35,983 bases of DNA from a virus. Below are positions 1 through 7,085 of this stretch, in pieces. The position numbers and the translations under genes were made by a program. The stretch spans positions 1 through 35,983 of the IMG/VR virus record IMGVR_UViG_3300006805_000077; one strand, given 5' to 3'. Each line of letters begins with the position of its first letter. Position 1 is the first letter of the stretch. The notes under the pieces were generated by a model. It was given only the letters and a program-made list of their open reading frames with translations. It searched no databases and had not been told where the DNA came from.

Positions 1-32
1 CAACCCACAACTAATGTTTAATAGAATTACAA

Positions 33-824
33 ATGATGAATTTACAACTTCCGCCCCACTATTGCAAAACCGATGTTATGCGTAGTGTTTTAGTCCACGC
101 TGATTGCTTTGATGTGTTTCCGTACATTGCTGATAAAAGTGTAAATCTTATTTTATGTGATTTGCCTTACGGAACGACTGCTTGTAAATGGGATAGCATT
201 TTACCTTTTGATAAACTTTGGAAGGAATACGAAAGAATAATTACAGATAATGGAGCAATAGTATTAACCGCTTCGCAACCTTTTACAAGTGCATTGGTAA
301 TGAGTAACCCGAAAATGTTTAAATATGAATGGGTTTGGGATAAGGTATCACATACTAATCCATTTATTGCAAAATATCGGTGCTTATCCGTTCACGAAAA
401 TATTTTAGTATTTGCAAAAGGTAAAACGACATACAACGCACAAAAATATTTTAATGGTGTCGTTAGAAATGACAAGGGCAAAAACGGAAAAAGACTTGGA
501 GAGTTATTTATAAATAATGATGCAGGATATACCCGAAATATGGACGGATTTGCAAACCCTAAAAGCATTATTACAATACAAAGAGAAAGTATATCTGGAA
601 GCAATGAGCAAAGAACTAAAAACTCATTACATCCAACTCAAAAACCTTTGGAGCTTATGAAATATTTAGTTAAAACCTACTCAAATGAAGATGATGTAGT
701 AATGGATAATTGTATGGGTAGCAACACAACTGGATTAGCTTGTAAAGAGTTGAACCGTCAATACATAGGAATTGAAAAAGACAAAAATTATTACGATGTT
801 TCGGTTAGCAGGGTGCTGTCTTAA
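33..824 (+). CDS. DNA adenine N6-methyltransferase (beta-class type)
   Basis: Probably transfers a methyl group from S-adenosylmethionine to adenine (N6) in DNA, protecting phage DNA from host restriction or marking it. The catalytic DLPY motif is at residues 43-46, a variant of DPPY. The HPTQKP motif is at 200-205, followed by the SAM-binding DNCMGSNTTG stretch at 225-234. Catalytic motif before SAM motif is the beta-class order. Length (263 aa) suits an orphan phage enzyme, and no restriction endonuclease gene lies beside it. Translation may instead start at 36 or at the ATG at 78, where the conserved part begins; 33 is simply the longest frame. Function class is clear; target sequence is unknown. 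Confidence 0.9.
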   Translation: MMNLQLPPHYCKTDVMRSVLVHADCFDVFPYIADKSVNLILCDLPYGTTACKWDSILPFDKLWKEYERIITDNGAIVLTASQPFTSALVMSNPKMFKYEWVWDKVSHTNPFIAKYRCLSVHENILVFAKGKTTYNAQKYFNGVVRNDKGKNGKRLGELFINNDAGYTRNMDGFANPKSIITIQRESISGSNEQRTKNSLHPTQKPLELMKYLVKTYSNEDDVVMDNCMGSNTTGLACKELNRQYIGIEKDKNYYDVSVSRVLS

Positions 825-888
825 CATTACGCATAACTAATATGTGTAAGAAACCTTTATAATTAATTAATAATCAAATATTTACAGT

Positions 889-1689
889 ATGAATATTCCT
901 AAGTACTCAGAATTGTTCAGGAAAGAGCTTCTTCTTAAAAATTATGCAAAAAGCAGTATAGATAACTATGTAAGTCAAGTTATTAAATTTATGTCTGATA
1001 TGAATACATTTACAGAACCATCGAAAGTAAACGAATCGGAGATTAAATCTTGGTTAATGAAATCTTTATCCGTAAACGGAATGAAACATAGATTGTCGGC
1101 ATTAAAACTTTTTTACAAGACTGTCGTAAAGCAACCTATGAAATTTAGATATATCGAATACCCTAGATCAGAAAAAAGATTGCCAAAAATAATAGACAAA
1201 GACTTTTTGGTATCTAAGATAAACTCAATTGCAAACCTAAAACACAAGTCAATAATAATGTTGGCATATTCCACAGGTATGCGAGTTTCAGAAATTTGTA
1301 ATTTGTTAATTTCAGATATAGATAGCGCAAGGATGATAATCACTATAAGACAATCAAAAGGAAATAAAGATAGAATTGTTCCGTTATCCGTAAATGTATT
1401 ATATTTGTTGCGATTATATTTCAAAGAGTATAAACCAAAAGAGTATTTATTTAATGGTCAGTTTTCGTTAAAATACAGTCACAAGTCATGTAACGAGATA
1501 GTAAAAAAGTATATAGGTAGCAATTATCACTTCCATTTACTCAGGCACTCAACCGCAACTGCATTGCTTGAAAGCGGAACAGATTTTAGAATTATTCAAA
1601 AACTCTTAGGTCACAGTTCAAGTAAAACCACTGAAATCTATACTCACGTATCGACAAATATCATTTCAAAAATAAACACACCAATATGA
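889..1689 (+). CDS. Tyrosine recombinase / phage integrase
   Basis: Site-specific recombinase of the XerC/D-lambda Int family, expected to integrate and excise the phage chromosome. An N-terminal SAM-like core-binding domain covers about residues 5-80. The catalytic domain carries Arg132 (TGMRVSEIC), Lys157, His216 and Arg219 (HLLRHS), His242 (LGHSS) and nucleophile Tyr251, so the full set is intact. At 266 aa it is short, close to Xer proteins and lacking an arm-binding domain. A 64-base gap with no clear promoter separates it from the methyltransferase. It overlaps the next gene by 4 bases. No attachment site could be identified because the host sequence is absent. A dimer-resolving role is an alternative. 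Confidence 0.93.
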   Translation: MNIPKYSELFRKELLLKNYAKSSIDNYVSQVIKFMSDMNTFTEPSKVNESEIKSWLMKSLSVNGMKHRLSALKLFYKTVVKQPMKFRYIEYPRSEKRLPKIIDKDFLVSKINSIANLKHKSIIMLAYSTGMRVSEICNLLISDIDSARMIITIRQSKGNKDRIVPLSVNVLYLLRLYFKEYKPKEYLFNGQFSLKYSHKSCNEIVKKYIGSNYHFHLLRHSTATALLESGTDFRIIQKLLGHSSSKTTEIYTHVSTNIISKINTPI

Positions 1690-1874
1690 ATATATTAAGA
1701 GAATTTGAGCAAATAAAGACACTGATCCAAGAAGCAGAGAACAAGATATCAAAAGGCGTCTCCATGAATAAGAAGCGTCCAGTTGTCGAAGGAAGGCGAA
1801 TGTTTCGGACTATTCGTGAAAAGATGGAAGCCATAGGTAAGTTTGCACATAACAAAGTAAATACAAAAGAGTGA
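1686..1874 (+). CDS. Small basic protein resembling histone H1-like (Hc1) proteins
   Basis: A 62-residue, lysine/arginine-rich protein. An N-terminal amphipathic helix (about 1-22) is followed by a basic segment (KKRPVVEGRRMFRTIREKM) and a second helix. This arrangement, a helix, a short loop, then an Arg/Lys-rich helix, recalls the small Hc1-like chromatin proteins common in Bacteroidota and their phages. That is a pattern match by eye, so the name is tentative. It starts inside the integrase stop (ATGA) and overlaps the resolvase gene by 4 bases, so the three are probably co-translated. Likely role, by inference: DNA binding or compaction. Confidence 0.5.
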   Translation: MNILREFEQIKTLIQEAENKISKGVSMNKKRPVVEGRRMFRTIREKMEAIGKFAHNKVNTKE

Positions 1875-2308
1875 AAATATTAGCATTAGACATAGCCACT
1901 AAAACAGGATGGCGAACAGCAACAAGTTCAGGAGTATGGGATTTGAAGCCAAATAAGGGGGAGAGTTCAGGCATGAGGGTAGTTAGGTTTAAGTCAAAAG
2001 TAAGGGAACTTGTAAAGTTGGAAGGCATAACGCAAGTTTCATATGAACGTCCTGCTGGTCTTCACAAGTTAAGCATTATGGTAGCTTCTGAAATGATTGG
2101 CGTACTTATGGACTTGTGTATAGAACTTGGAGTTGAATACGCTTCTTATTCTGCATCCGAAATAAAGAAGTTTGCAACAGGAACAGGAAACGCCAATAAA
2201 GAAAAAATGATCAGGGCTGCTATTGAGTTAGGATTTAATGTAATTGATGATAACCATGCAGATGCGATTCACCTTTACAATCTTACTTTTAAAGACTTGG
2301 GCAAATGA
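1871..2308 (+). CDS. RuvC-like Holliday junction resolvase
   Basis: RNase H-fold endonuclease expected to cut four-way or branched DNA during recombination or before packaging. Visible motifs are the first-strand aspartate D7 (ILALDIATKTGW), the glutamate E59 in SYERPAG, and the C-terminal acidic cluster DDNHADA at 126-132. SASEIKKFATGTGNANKEKM (about 94-113) is typical of phage RuvC relatives. The start is GTG at 1871, overlapping the previous stop by 4 bases; the conserved core begins at residue 3, which fixes this start. Length (145 aa) is normal for phage RuvC-like enzymes. Confidence 0.85.
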   Translation: MKILALDIATKTGWRTATSSGVWDLKPNKGESSGMRVVRFKSKVRELVKLEGITQVSYERPAGLHKLSIMVASEMIGVLMDLCIELGVEYASYSASEIKKFATGTGNANKEKMIRAAIELGFNVIDDNHADAIHLYNLTFKDLGK

Positions 2309-2925
2309 ATGTAACTGTTTGCTTAACTTCGTGCGGTAGGCAAGACCTACTATATAAGACTTTAAAGAGTTTCTTTGAGTTTAATACCTACCCGATTGAA
2401 AGATTTATCGTTTCAGAAGATTCAGGAAAATTTGGAGTTAATGACGAACTTCAGTTGATGTATCCGGAAATTGAATTCATAAACGACGGTTACAAGCAAG
2501 GTCAAATAAAATCCATTGATTCCATGTACAAGATGGTTGAAACAAAATATATCTTTCACATGGAAGATGATTGGGAGTTTTATCGAAGTGGATTCATAGA
2601 ATACTCAATGGCGAAACTTGAAGCAGATCCGGAAGTTATAAACGTATGGCTTCGAGAAAGAAACGATACGAACGGACACCCACACTTTAATGGAATGGTT
2701 TCTTTGAATCATAATGGATGGGGTGGGTTTACTTTTAATCCTACGCTAAAAAGGCTGAGCGATTACAAGCGAATTAATTCGTATGGCAAGTATGCAACAT
2801 TCGACCCAAGAAGACCTTGGGAAAGCGAAAAAAGAATTGGTAAAGTTTACCGTAACTTAGGATACCATGCTGAAATATCAGAGTATGGATTCGTAAAACA
2901 CTTAGGCGATGACAGACACATTTGA
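2305..2925 (+). CDS. GT-A-fold glycosyltransferase (GT2-like)
   Basis: Probable nucleotide-sugar-dependent glycosyltransferase. It starts with the GT2-like opening VTVCLTSCGRQDLLYKTLKSF and has a HMEDDW motif near residue 90 that fits the metal/nucleotide-binding acidic site. No membrane segment or signal peptide is seen, so it should be cytosolic. It is the first of four glycosyltransferase-like genes at 2305-6029 and overlaps the resolvase gene by 4 bases. Acceptor unknown: host surface polysaccharide (receptor masking), virion protein or modified phage DNA are all possible. Confidence 0.75.
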   Translation: MNVTVCLTSCGRQDLLYKTLKSFFEFNTYPIERFIVSEDSGKFGVNDELQLMYPEIEFINDGYKQGQIKSIDSMYKMVETKYIFHMEDDWEFYRSGFIEYSMAKLEADPEVINVWLRERNDTNGHPHFNGMVSLNHNGWGGFTFNPTLKRLSDYKRINSYGKYATFDPRRPWESEKRIGKVYRNLGYHAEISEYGFVKHLGDDRHI

Positions 2926-3115
2926 AGGATTTAAAGATAAGGAACAAAGAGATGATTTTATAGAATTTATTAAAAATCAAACCTTAGAAGAACTTAAAAA
3001 CAAAACAGTTACGCTAGAAGTATTAGAGTATTCTTTAATATCATATCAAAAAGATGAATTATTTGAAACGTGCGAAGGCATAAAAAAAGCAATAAAAGAA
3101 TGGTCAGATACGTAA
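2909..3115 (+). CDS. Hypothetical small acidic protein
   Basis: Unrecognised 68-residue protein, rich in Glu and Lys and predicted to be mostly helical. It overlaps the upstream glycosyltransferase by 17 bases and the downstream gene by 16 bases. This placement makes it part of the glycosyltransferase operon. No known motif is visible. Confidence 0.6.
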   Translation: MTDTFEGFKDKEQRDDFIEFIKNQTLEELKNKTVTLEVLEYSLISYQKDELFETCEGIKKAIKEWSDT

Positions 3116-3777
3116 CAAGGCATAACAACGACGAACTTTACGAAATGATGAACTCACTTCTTCCAATAGAAGTAGAAAAAATTCAAGGATTCGACGATTG
3201 GGTAGGAGCGGTCAAATATTTAGAGCATATCTTAGAATCAGAATCTAAGCTAGTTGTCAATATAGACTTAGATTGTTTTATATTTGATTGGAGCGTGGTA
3301 GAAGAACTTATTAAAGATATGAGCGACTGCAATCTTGGTTATACCCATTGCGGAGCGTCTGACGCATCTATGAAGGGCAGAGAGAATAGTTCTTGGGTAG
3401 TCATGAATCCGTTTTTCAATATTTTTGATATTGGCAGCATACCGACGATTAATTTTAAAGAAGCCTATCACGAAGGATATCGTTCAGAATGGTCGAAGGA
3501 CAGATGTTTATATTTGCCAGAACCTATAGAAATGGAAGCGTACAAGCAACCATTTACCGAGCCTTTCAATGGACTTTTCAACACGTTGTTCTTGTATGGC
3601 AATCCTTTGTTTTTAAAAACGAGAGAACATGAAGATGGTATTTCTACAGTGTTGATGTACAAAGATAAGGAATTTGCGCTACATTCATGGTACAGCAGGG
3701 AGTTTAATTTTGATGAATTTCACCGAGAAAGAATTTTAAATTTATATCGTGAAGCACTTGACAAAAAGAATAAATAG
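3100..3777 (+). CDS. Putative glycosyltransferase-like protein
   Basis: A 225-residue protein with a hydrophobic strand ending in a DxD-like motif (VVNIDLDCFIFDW, near residues 61-73), the usual metal-binding feature of GT-A enzymes. It lies within a run of glycosyltransferases. A longer reading from a GTG at 3070 adds a basic decapeptide, but the ATG at 3100 is preferred because it reduces the overlap with the previous gene. No transmembrane segment. Function rests mostly on the DxD motif and context. Confidence 0.55.
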   Translation: MVRYVTRHNNDELYEMMNSLLPIEVEKIQGFDDWVGAVKYLEHILESESKLVVNIDLDCFIFDWSVVEELIKDMSDCNLGYTHCGASDASMKGRENSSWVVMNPFFNIFDIGSIPTINFKEAYHEGYRSEWSKDRCLYLPEPIEMEAYKQPFTEPFNGLFNTLFLYGNPLFLKTREHEDGISTVLMYKDKEFALHSWYSREFNFDEFHRERILNLYREALDKKNK

Positions 3778-3788
3778 TATTATCTTTG
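3758..3788 (+). promoter_or_regulatory. Bacteroidota-type promoter
   Basis: TTGACA at 3758-3763, a 17-base spacer, then TATCTTTG at 3781-3788. It lies inside the 3' end of the preceding gene and points at the small gene at 3807, restarting transcription within the glycosyltransferase cluster. Confidence 0.85.
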
Positions 3789-3806
3789 TGTATAAAATAA
3801 GTAAAA

Positions 3807-3956
3807 ATGAACCAAAAGATTGAAAAACCGATTCCAGAAAAATACGGATGTCACAATCAAGAAAACTATGATGACATGCCGAGCGGATGGATGATAGAAG
3901 GCGGTGAAGAAGCCTATTACGAAGCATTAAAAAAATGGGAAGAAGAAAATGGATAG
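3807..3956 (+). CDS. Hypothetical 49-residue acidic protein
   Basis: Short frame placed 18 bases downstream of a strong promoter and overlapping the methyltransferase gene by 8 bases. The product begins MNQKIEKPIPEKYGCHNQ and ends in an acidic helix. No family was recognised. Coding status is supported by promoter placement and overlap geometry. Confidence 0.55.
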   Translation: MNQKIEKPIPEKYGCHNQENYDDMPSGWMIEGGEEAYYEALKKWEEENG

Positions 3957-4500
3957 CACAGGTATTTGGAACATCGAAGAAGCAAAAGTTGAACACGCTT
4001 TTGATAAGAAGTTAGCAATCAAACTAACTAAAGTTTTACCCAAAGGAGAAAAAGTAGTTGACTTAGGTTGTGGGCGTGGAGATTACTTAAGTTTATTGCA
4101 ATTCAATGGATTTGACTGTATAGGATATGAAGGAACGCCAGACATTAAATCTATAGCGTCTTTCCCTTTTATTCATCAGGCTGATCTAAGCAAACCAATA
4201 GAGACTGAAAAAGGAACTGTATTGTGTTTTGAAGTGGCAGAGCATATCCCAAAAGAGTACGAAGATATATTTTTAAGAAACGTTGTGAATGCTTCGACAG
4301 GATTAATTATAATCAGTTGGGCAGTAAAAGGGCAAGGTGGTCATGGACATGTCAATGAACAGGATGCCGAGTATGTGATAGGAAAGTTTAAGGAACTTGG
4401 ATATCAGTTTTTTGATGTAACTTCAAGACACCTTCGTGATCATGCAAGTTTATGGTGGTTTAAAAAAAGCATTTATGTATTTAGTAGAATTCCAGAATGA
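3949..4500 (+). CDS. Class I SAM-dependent methyltransferase
   Basis: Rossmann-fold methyltransferase. Motif I is KVVDLGCGRGDYLSLL (near residues 35-50), with a following acidic position in GYEG, a QADLS motif and a post-I strand ending CFEVAEHIPKEY. This is the pattern of small-molecule, sugar or lipid methyltransferases, not DNA methyltransferases (no catalytic D/N-PPY or PC motif). Flanking glycosyltransferases suggest a glycan substrate, by inference. It overlaps the next gene by 4 bases (ATGA). Confidence 0.8.
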   Translation: MDSTGIWNIEEAKVEHAFDKKLAIKLTKVLPKGEKVVDLGCGRGDYLSLLQFNGFDCIGYEGTPDIKSIASFPFIHQADLSKPIETEKGTVLCFEVAEHIPKEYEDIFLRNVVNASTGLIIISWAVKGQGGHGHVNEQDAEYVIGKFKELGYQFFDVTSRHLRDHASLWWFKKSIYVFSRIPE

Positions 4501-5114
4501 CAAAAGCCATAGTAATACCATACAGAAACAGAAAGGAACATCTTGATCGTTTTTTAGAACACTATCAAGGATGGAAGATATTCGTAGTAGAGCAATACGA
4601 CAGAAAGCCTTTCAATAGGGCAAAACTATTTAACGTATGGTTTTCTGAATACGGTCTCATGTATGATTATTTTATCACTCACGACGTAGATATGTACTTG
4701 GATTTTTCTAAAAGTCATTCAAATGTTTATGACTATCCTATTAATCCAACTCACATAGCTACAAGGTGCGAACAATTCGATTACAAAATGCCATACGCTG
4801 ATTACTTCGGTGGTGTGACAATATTTTCAAGAGAACAATTCATTGCGGTCAATGGGTTCTCGAACGAGTTTTGGTCTTGGGGTGCGGAGGACGATGAAAT
4901 GCGAGAGAATGTTTTGAATAAATATCAGATAGACAGGAGAGAAGCGTTTTTCCATTCTGCTCTCCATACCAAAGTAATGGATAAAGTTTTTTACAGGCAA
5001 AACGTTGAGCGATTAAAGAGCGGTAGGTCTAAGACTGACGGCTTGAGTAATTGCAAATATACGGTTGTGTCTGATACGACAGATAAATTCACTCACTTAA
5101 AAGTACTTTTATGA
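4497..5114 (+). CDS. Beta-1,4-galactosyltransferase-type glycosyltransferase (GT7-like)
   Basis: Strong resemblance to the GT7 family known best from animals and from some bacterial capsule loci. In order: IPYRNRKEHLDRFL (7-20), FNRAKLFNVWF (39-49), the metal-binding HDVD (62-65), YFGGVTIFSREQF (103-115) and NGFSNEFWSWGAEDDE (119-134), the acceptor/catalytic loop. Unlike the animal enzymes it has no signal anchor, so it should be cytosolic. It likely transfers galactose or GalNAc to a GlcNAc- or Glc-type acceptor, by family inference. Overlaps both neighbours by 4 bases. Confidence 0.88.
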   Translation: MTKAIVIPYRNRKEHLDRFLEHYQGWKIFVVEQYDRKPFNRAKLFNVWFSEYGLMYDYFITHDVDMYLDFSKSHSNVYDYPINPTHIATRCEQFDYKMPYADYFGGVTIFSREQFIAVNGFSNEFWSWGAEDDEMRENVLNKYQIDRREAFFHSALHTKVMDKVFYRQNVERLKSGRSKTDGLSNCKYTVVSDTTDKFTHLKVLL

Positions 5115-5356
5115 AGTTTGATCAAATATTAAAAGAACTAAACAGTATTTCTACTGAAGATAAAAGCAAGTTTAATTACCATATTGAAAAGTCTTTATCT
5201 GTAGGACATGATTCTGATAGCTTCTATGTAAGAGTTAAAATAAATACTTTTATGACAAAAGCTACTTTGGAAACATTTGACATAAACGACGATTTTATTA
5301 ATTCCATTAAATTATTACTCAATGATAATACTTGTTCCAACCTGCAATCGTGCTGA
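5111..5356 (+). CDS. Hypothetical protein
   Basis: Unrecognised 81-residue protein, charged and without membrane segments. It starts at the stop of the galactosyltransferase (ATGA) and overlaps the next gene by 35 bases, which is long for this genome. The C-terminal residues may therefore be under constraint from the next frame. It belongs to the glycosyltransferase operon by position. Confidence 0.55.
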   Translation: MKFDQILKELNSISTEDKSKFNYHIEKSLSVGHDSDSFYVRVKINTFMTKATLETFDINDDFINSIKLLLNDNTCSNLQSC

Positions 5357-6029
5357 AATGGCATGGAATCTTTGCAACCAACTTAAGAAAGCTGAAAAGA
5401 TAGTCTTATGTGTAAATAACTGTTCTGTATTTCCGTATTATAAGTACAAATGGAACGACAATGTACATATTCAATACTTCGAGTTCAAAGGAGATCCTAA
5501 ATTATGCCATAATCTTACGTTCAGGCGTATGATCGACATACCATACAACGATATACTTGTATTGGAAGATGATGTGACGTTGTGCGATGATTTTTTGGGT
5601 AAATTGAAGCATTTTGTTAGAGAATTAGAATGGTTGCAATATAAGCCTTCAAATAATGTAGCTACCACTGATCGTCCAAAACCATTTGCTTTCACACCTA
5701 TTTACATTCCAGAGAAAAAATGCAACTACACGACAGTCGTAAGTGAAGATATTTTTGAAGAATTTGGACATAAAGTTTTTACTCAAAAGTACGTTGACGG
5801 CATTTTCTACATGACTAAAGGATTGCACCATGAAGTTAAAGATTGGCTTAAGCATGAAGTACCAGTACTAAAAAGCAGTTCAGGAATAGGTAGGTTCTTA
5901 TCTCAAAAGATGTTCGGAGCTAAATTTAATATGTACGGAATCAGTCCTTCATTGGTTGGGCATGGAGACCATGAAAGTTTACAGTTTCCTGAAGGCAGAA
6001 AGAAAGTACCATTAATTGCTAAAATTTAG
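5322..6029 (+). CDS. GT-A-fold glycosyltransferase-like protein
   Basis: A 235-residue protein. The opening IILVPTCNRAEMAWNLCNQL matches the first beta-strand and helix of GT2-like enzymes. ILVLEDDVTLCDDFL (about 70-84) supplies the acidic metal site, as in glycosyltransferase family 25/LPS-type enzymes. No membrane segment. It is the last of the four glycosyltransferase-like genes. Substrate unknown. Confidence 0.7.
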   Translation: MIILVPTCNRAEMAWNLCNQLKKAEKIVLCVNNCSVFPYYKYKWNDNVHIQYFEFKGDPKLCHNLTFRRMIDIPYNDILVLEDDVTLCDDFLGKLKHFVRELEWLQYKPSNNVATTDRPKPFAFTPIYIPEKKCNYTTVVSEDIFEEFGHKVFTQKYVDGIFYMTKGLHHEVKDWLKHEVPVLKSSSGIGRFLSQKMFGAKFNMYGISPSLVGHGDHESLQFPEGRKKVPLIAKI

Positions 6030-6032
6030 AAT

Positions 6033-6305
6033 ATGTATAGATTGATTTTTTTATTATTTTTATTTGCTTGTGAGAAGGATTGTGAGCAATGTTTTATCGC
6101 AACAGAGACTAATGAAGTACAGGCGAAGCTAAAGTGCGCAGGATTGGCTAATACCTTCCCTATTATGGATTATTCAGAGAGTTTTCAAGGAACGAAGTGC
6201 GGAAGCGAAATAGACGACTTTACTATGAAGCAAGGCTTACAGGGTTCAAGTGTTGCTTATTGTGGGATGACGATAACGACAAAATATTATAGAGTTTGTA
6301 GGTAA
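6033..6305 (+). CDS. Small cysteine-rich lipoprotein
   Basis: The 90-residue product begins with a hydrophobic stretch and a lipobox-like LFAC ending at Cys13, followed by Glu-Lys-Asp. In Bacteroidota a charged run after the lipidated Cys is associated with export of lipoproteins to the cell surface. Six further cysteines (17, 20, 35, 56, 77, 89) suggest disulfides in the mature part. Candidate roles, by inference, are superinfection exclusion or envelope modification together with the upstream glycosyltransferases. A lysis (spanin) role is less likely because no proline-rich or coiled-coil region is visible. Confidence 0.65.
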   Translation: MYRLIFLLFLFACEKDCEQCFIATETNEVQAKLKCAGLANTFPIMDYSESFQGTKCGSEIDDFTMKQGLQGSSVAYCGMTITTKYYRVCR

Positions 6306-6309
6306 AAAC

Positions 6310-6340
6310 TTGACAAGTAGGAAAAAGTAGTTTATCTTTG
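6310..6340 (+). promoter_or_regulatory. Bacteroidota-type promoter driving a small RNA
   Basis: TTGACA at 6310-6315, 17 bases, TATCTTTG at 6333-6340. There is no start codon with a usable frame before the terminator at 6455, so its transcript is probably non-coding. Confidence 0.85.
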
Positions 6341-6346
6341 TGTGGT

Positions 6347-6487
6347 AATAAGTATAACGATATCGAATTATTTTTCACTTTAAAATTAAAAGCATGAAGT
6401 AGTCAAAAGTAAAACAGTGGATCCGAAATAAGCTGTTAATTAGACCTTAGTTGAAGTCAGAACGTAAAAATTCTGACTTTTTTTTTT
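6347..6487 (+). ncRNA. Candidate small RNA (about 140 nt)
   Basis: This stretch starts where the promoter at 6310 should initiate and ends in a strong intrinsic terminator. The only ATG (near 6393) is followed at once by a stop. Inside are short self-complementary elements: CGATATCG near 6358, CTTTAA/TTAAAG around 6380-6394, and ACAG/CTGT around a GGATCC. The next gene has its own promoter at 6497. The unit therefore looks like a free-standing small RNA gene, not a leader. Ends are estimates. Confidence 0.6.
6455..6487 (+). terminator. Intrinsic terminator
   Basis: A perfect 8-bp stem pairs AGTCAGAA (6455-6462) with TTCTGACT (6471-6478) around an 8-base loop. A run of about ten T follows. 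Confidence 0.9.
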
Positions 6488-6496
6488 GCATTTTAC

Positions 6497-6527
6497 TTGA
6501 CAATTAAAATATTTATACTTATCTTTG
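6497..6527 (+). promoter_or_regulatory. Bacteroidota-type promoter
   Basis: TTGACA at 6497-6502, 17 bases, TATCTTTG at 6520-6527. It starts 10 bases after the preceding terminator and reads into the gene at 6559. Confidence 0.87.
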
Positions 6528-6558
6528 TGGTATTATTTCACATAATTAAATAAAAATT

Positions 6559-6921
6559 ATGTCACAAGTAATTTCAATAGATCCAAACAGTTATGGCATA
6601 CAGCCAAAAGAAGCTGACGAACTATTATTAAATCTCAAACAGCTAAAGGCTGAAAAAGAAAAGTGGATTAAAAAAATGATTGATCATGGTAATGGAATTT
6701 TACTTTTACCTGAACGTGGATCTGCCCCTTGGTTTGGGCCACTTGCTATGTCGTGCGGTAGGTACTTCGTAATGGGTAAAAAAATAAACTTCATTGGTGG
6801 ATCATCATCGAATAATGTTGGTAGCGTTTTATTCCATTTTGGCGGTGAAGCAATTGCTAAAATTAAGAACTCAGGACTTTCAGGACACTTCGTAAATGTA
6901 GAATATTTCAATCCAAGATAA
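6559..6921 (+). CDS. Hypothetical protein
   Basis: Unrecognised 120-residue protein with its own promoter and a 24-base leader. The N-terminal third is helical (KEADELLLNLKQLKAEKEKWIKK); the rest is mixed and glycine-rich (WFGPLAMSCGRYFVMGKKINFIGGS). No signal peptide or membrane segment. It is monocistronic, between two RNA-like units. Confidence 0.6.
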   Translation: MSQVISIDPNSYGIQPKEADELLLNLKQLKAEKEKWIKKMIDHGNGILLLPERGSAPWFGPLAMSCGRYFVMGKKINFIGGSSSNNVGSVLFHFGGEAIAKIKNSGLSGHFVNVEYFNPR

Positions 6922-6939
6922 AATAATCACCATTTTTAC

Positions 6940-6970
6940 TTGCGTGTATGGAAGGAATATCGTATATTTG
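6940..6970 (+). promoter_or_regulatory. Bacteroidota-type promoter (TTGCGT / TATATTTG)
   Basis: TTGCGT at 6940-6945, 17 bases, TATATTTG at 6963-6970. Spacing is identical to the other promoters, with a less canonical upstream box. Transcription should start near 6977 and enter a structured RNA. Confidence 0.78.
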
Positions 6971-6976
6971 TGCTGT

Positions 6977-7078
6977 TGTTTTTCGCTTGAAGTCGTGAGC
7001 AGGTAAAAAACAATTGCGAATTTTTATAAATTCAAATATAAAGGGCAGCGTCAACTCACGACACGCTGACCCTTTTTT
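6977..7078 (+). ncRNA. Candidate pseudoknotted small RNA or attenuator
   Basis: About 100 nt between a promoter and a T6 terminator, just before the GIY-YIG gene. A middle hairpin pairs GAATTT (7018-7023) with AAATTC (7028-7033). The terminator hairpin pairs GGGCAGCGT (7043-7051) with ACGCTG-A-CCC (7063-7072). Its loop holds CTCACGAC (7055-7062), exactly complementary to GTCGTGAG at 6992-6999. An 8-nt loop-to-upstream match implies a pseudoknot or kissing interaction. It could be a stand-alone RNA or an attenuating leader for the gene at 7086. Confidence 0.62.
7043..7078 (+). terminator. Intrinsic terminator with loop complementarity upstream
   Basis: A 9-bp stem with one bulged A at 7069, an 11-base loop and six T at 7073-7078. 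The only gene immediately downstream starts 8 bases later without its own visible promoter. Read-through or attenuation is therefore implied. Confidence 0.8.
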
Positions 7079-7085
7079 ATTTTAT

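Noticed and set aside
392-604. Minus-strand frames opposite known genes (for example 392-604, 1113-1424, 8098-8472, 22169-22444).
   Set aside because: They lie antisense to well-supported genes, lack recognisable motifs and no minus-strand promoter was seen.
7014-7085. Extension of the GIY-YIG gene to an upstream TTG.
   Set aside because: The added part lies in the structured RNA and terminator; the domain starts after the ATG at 7086.
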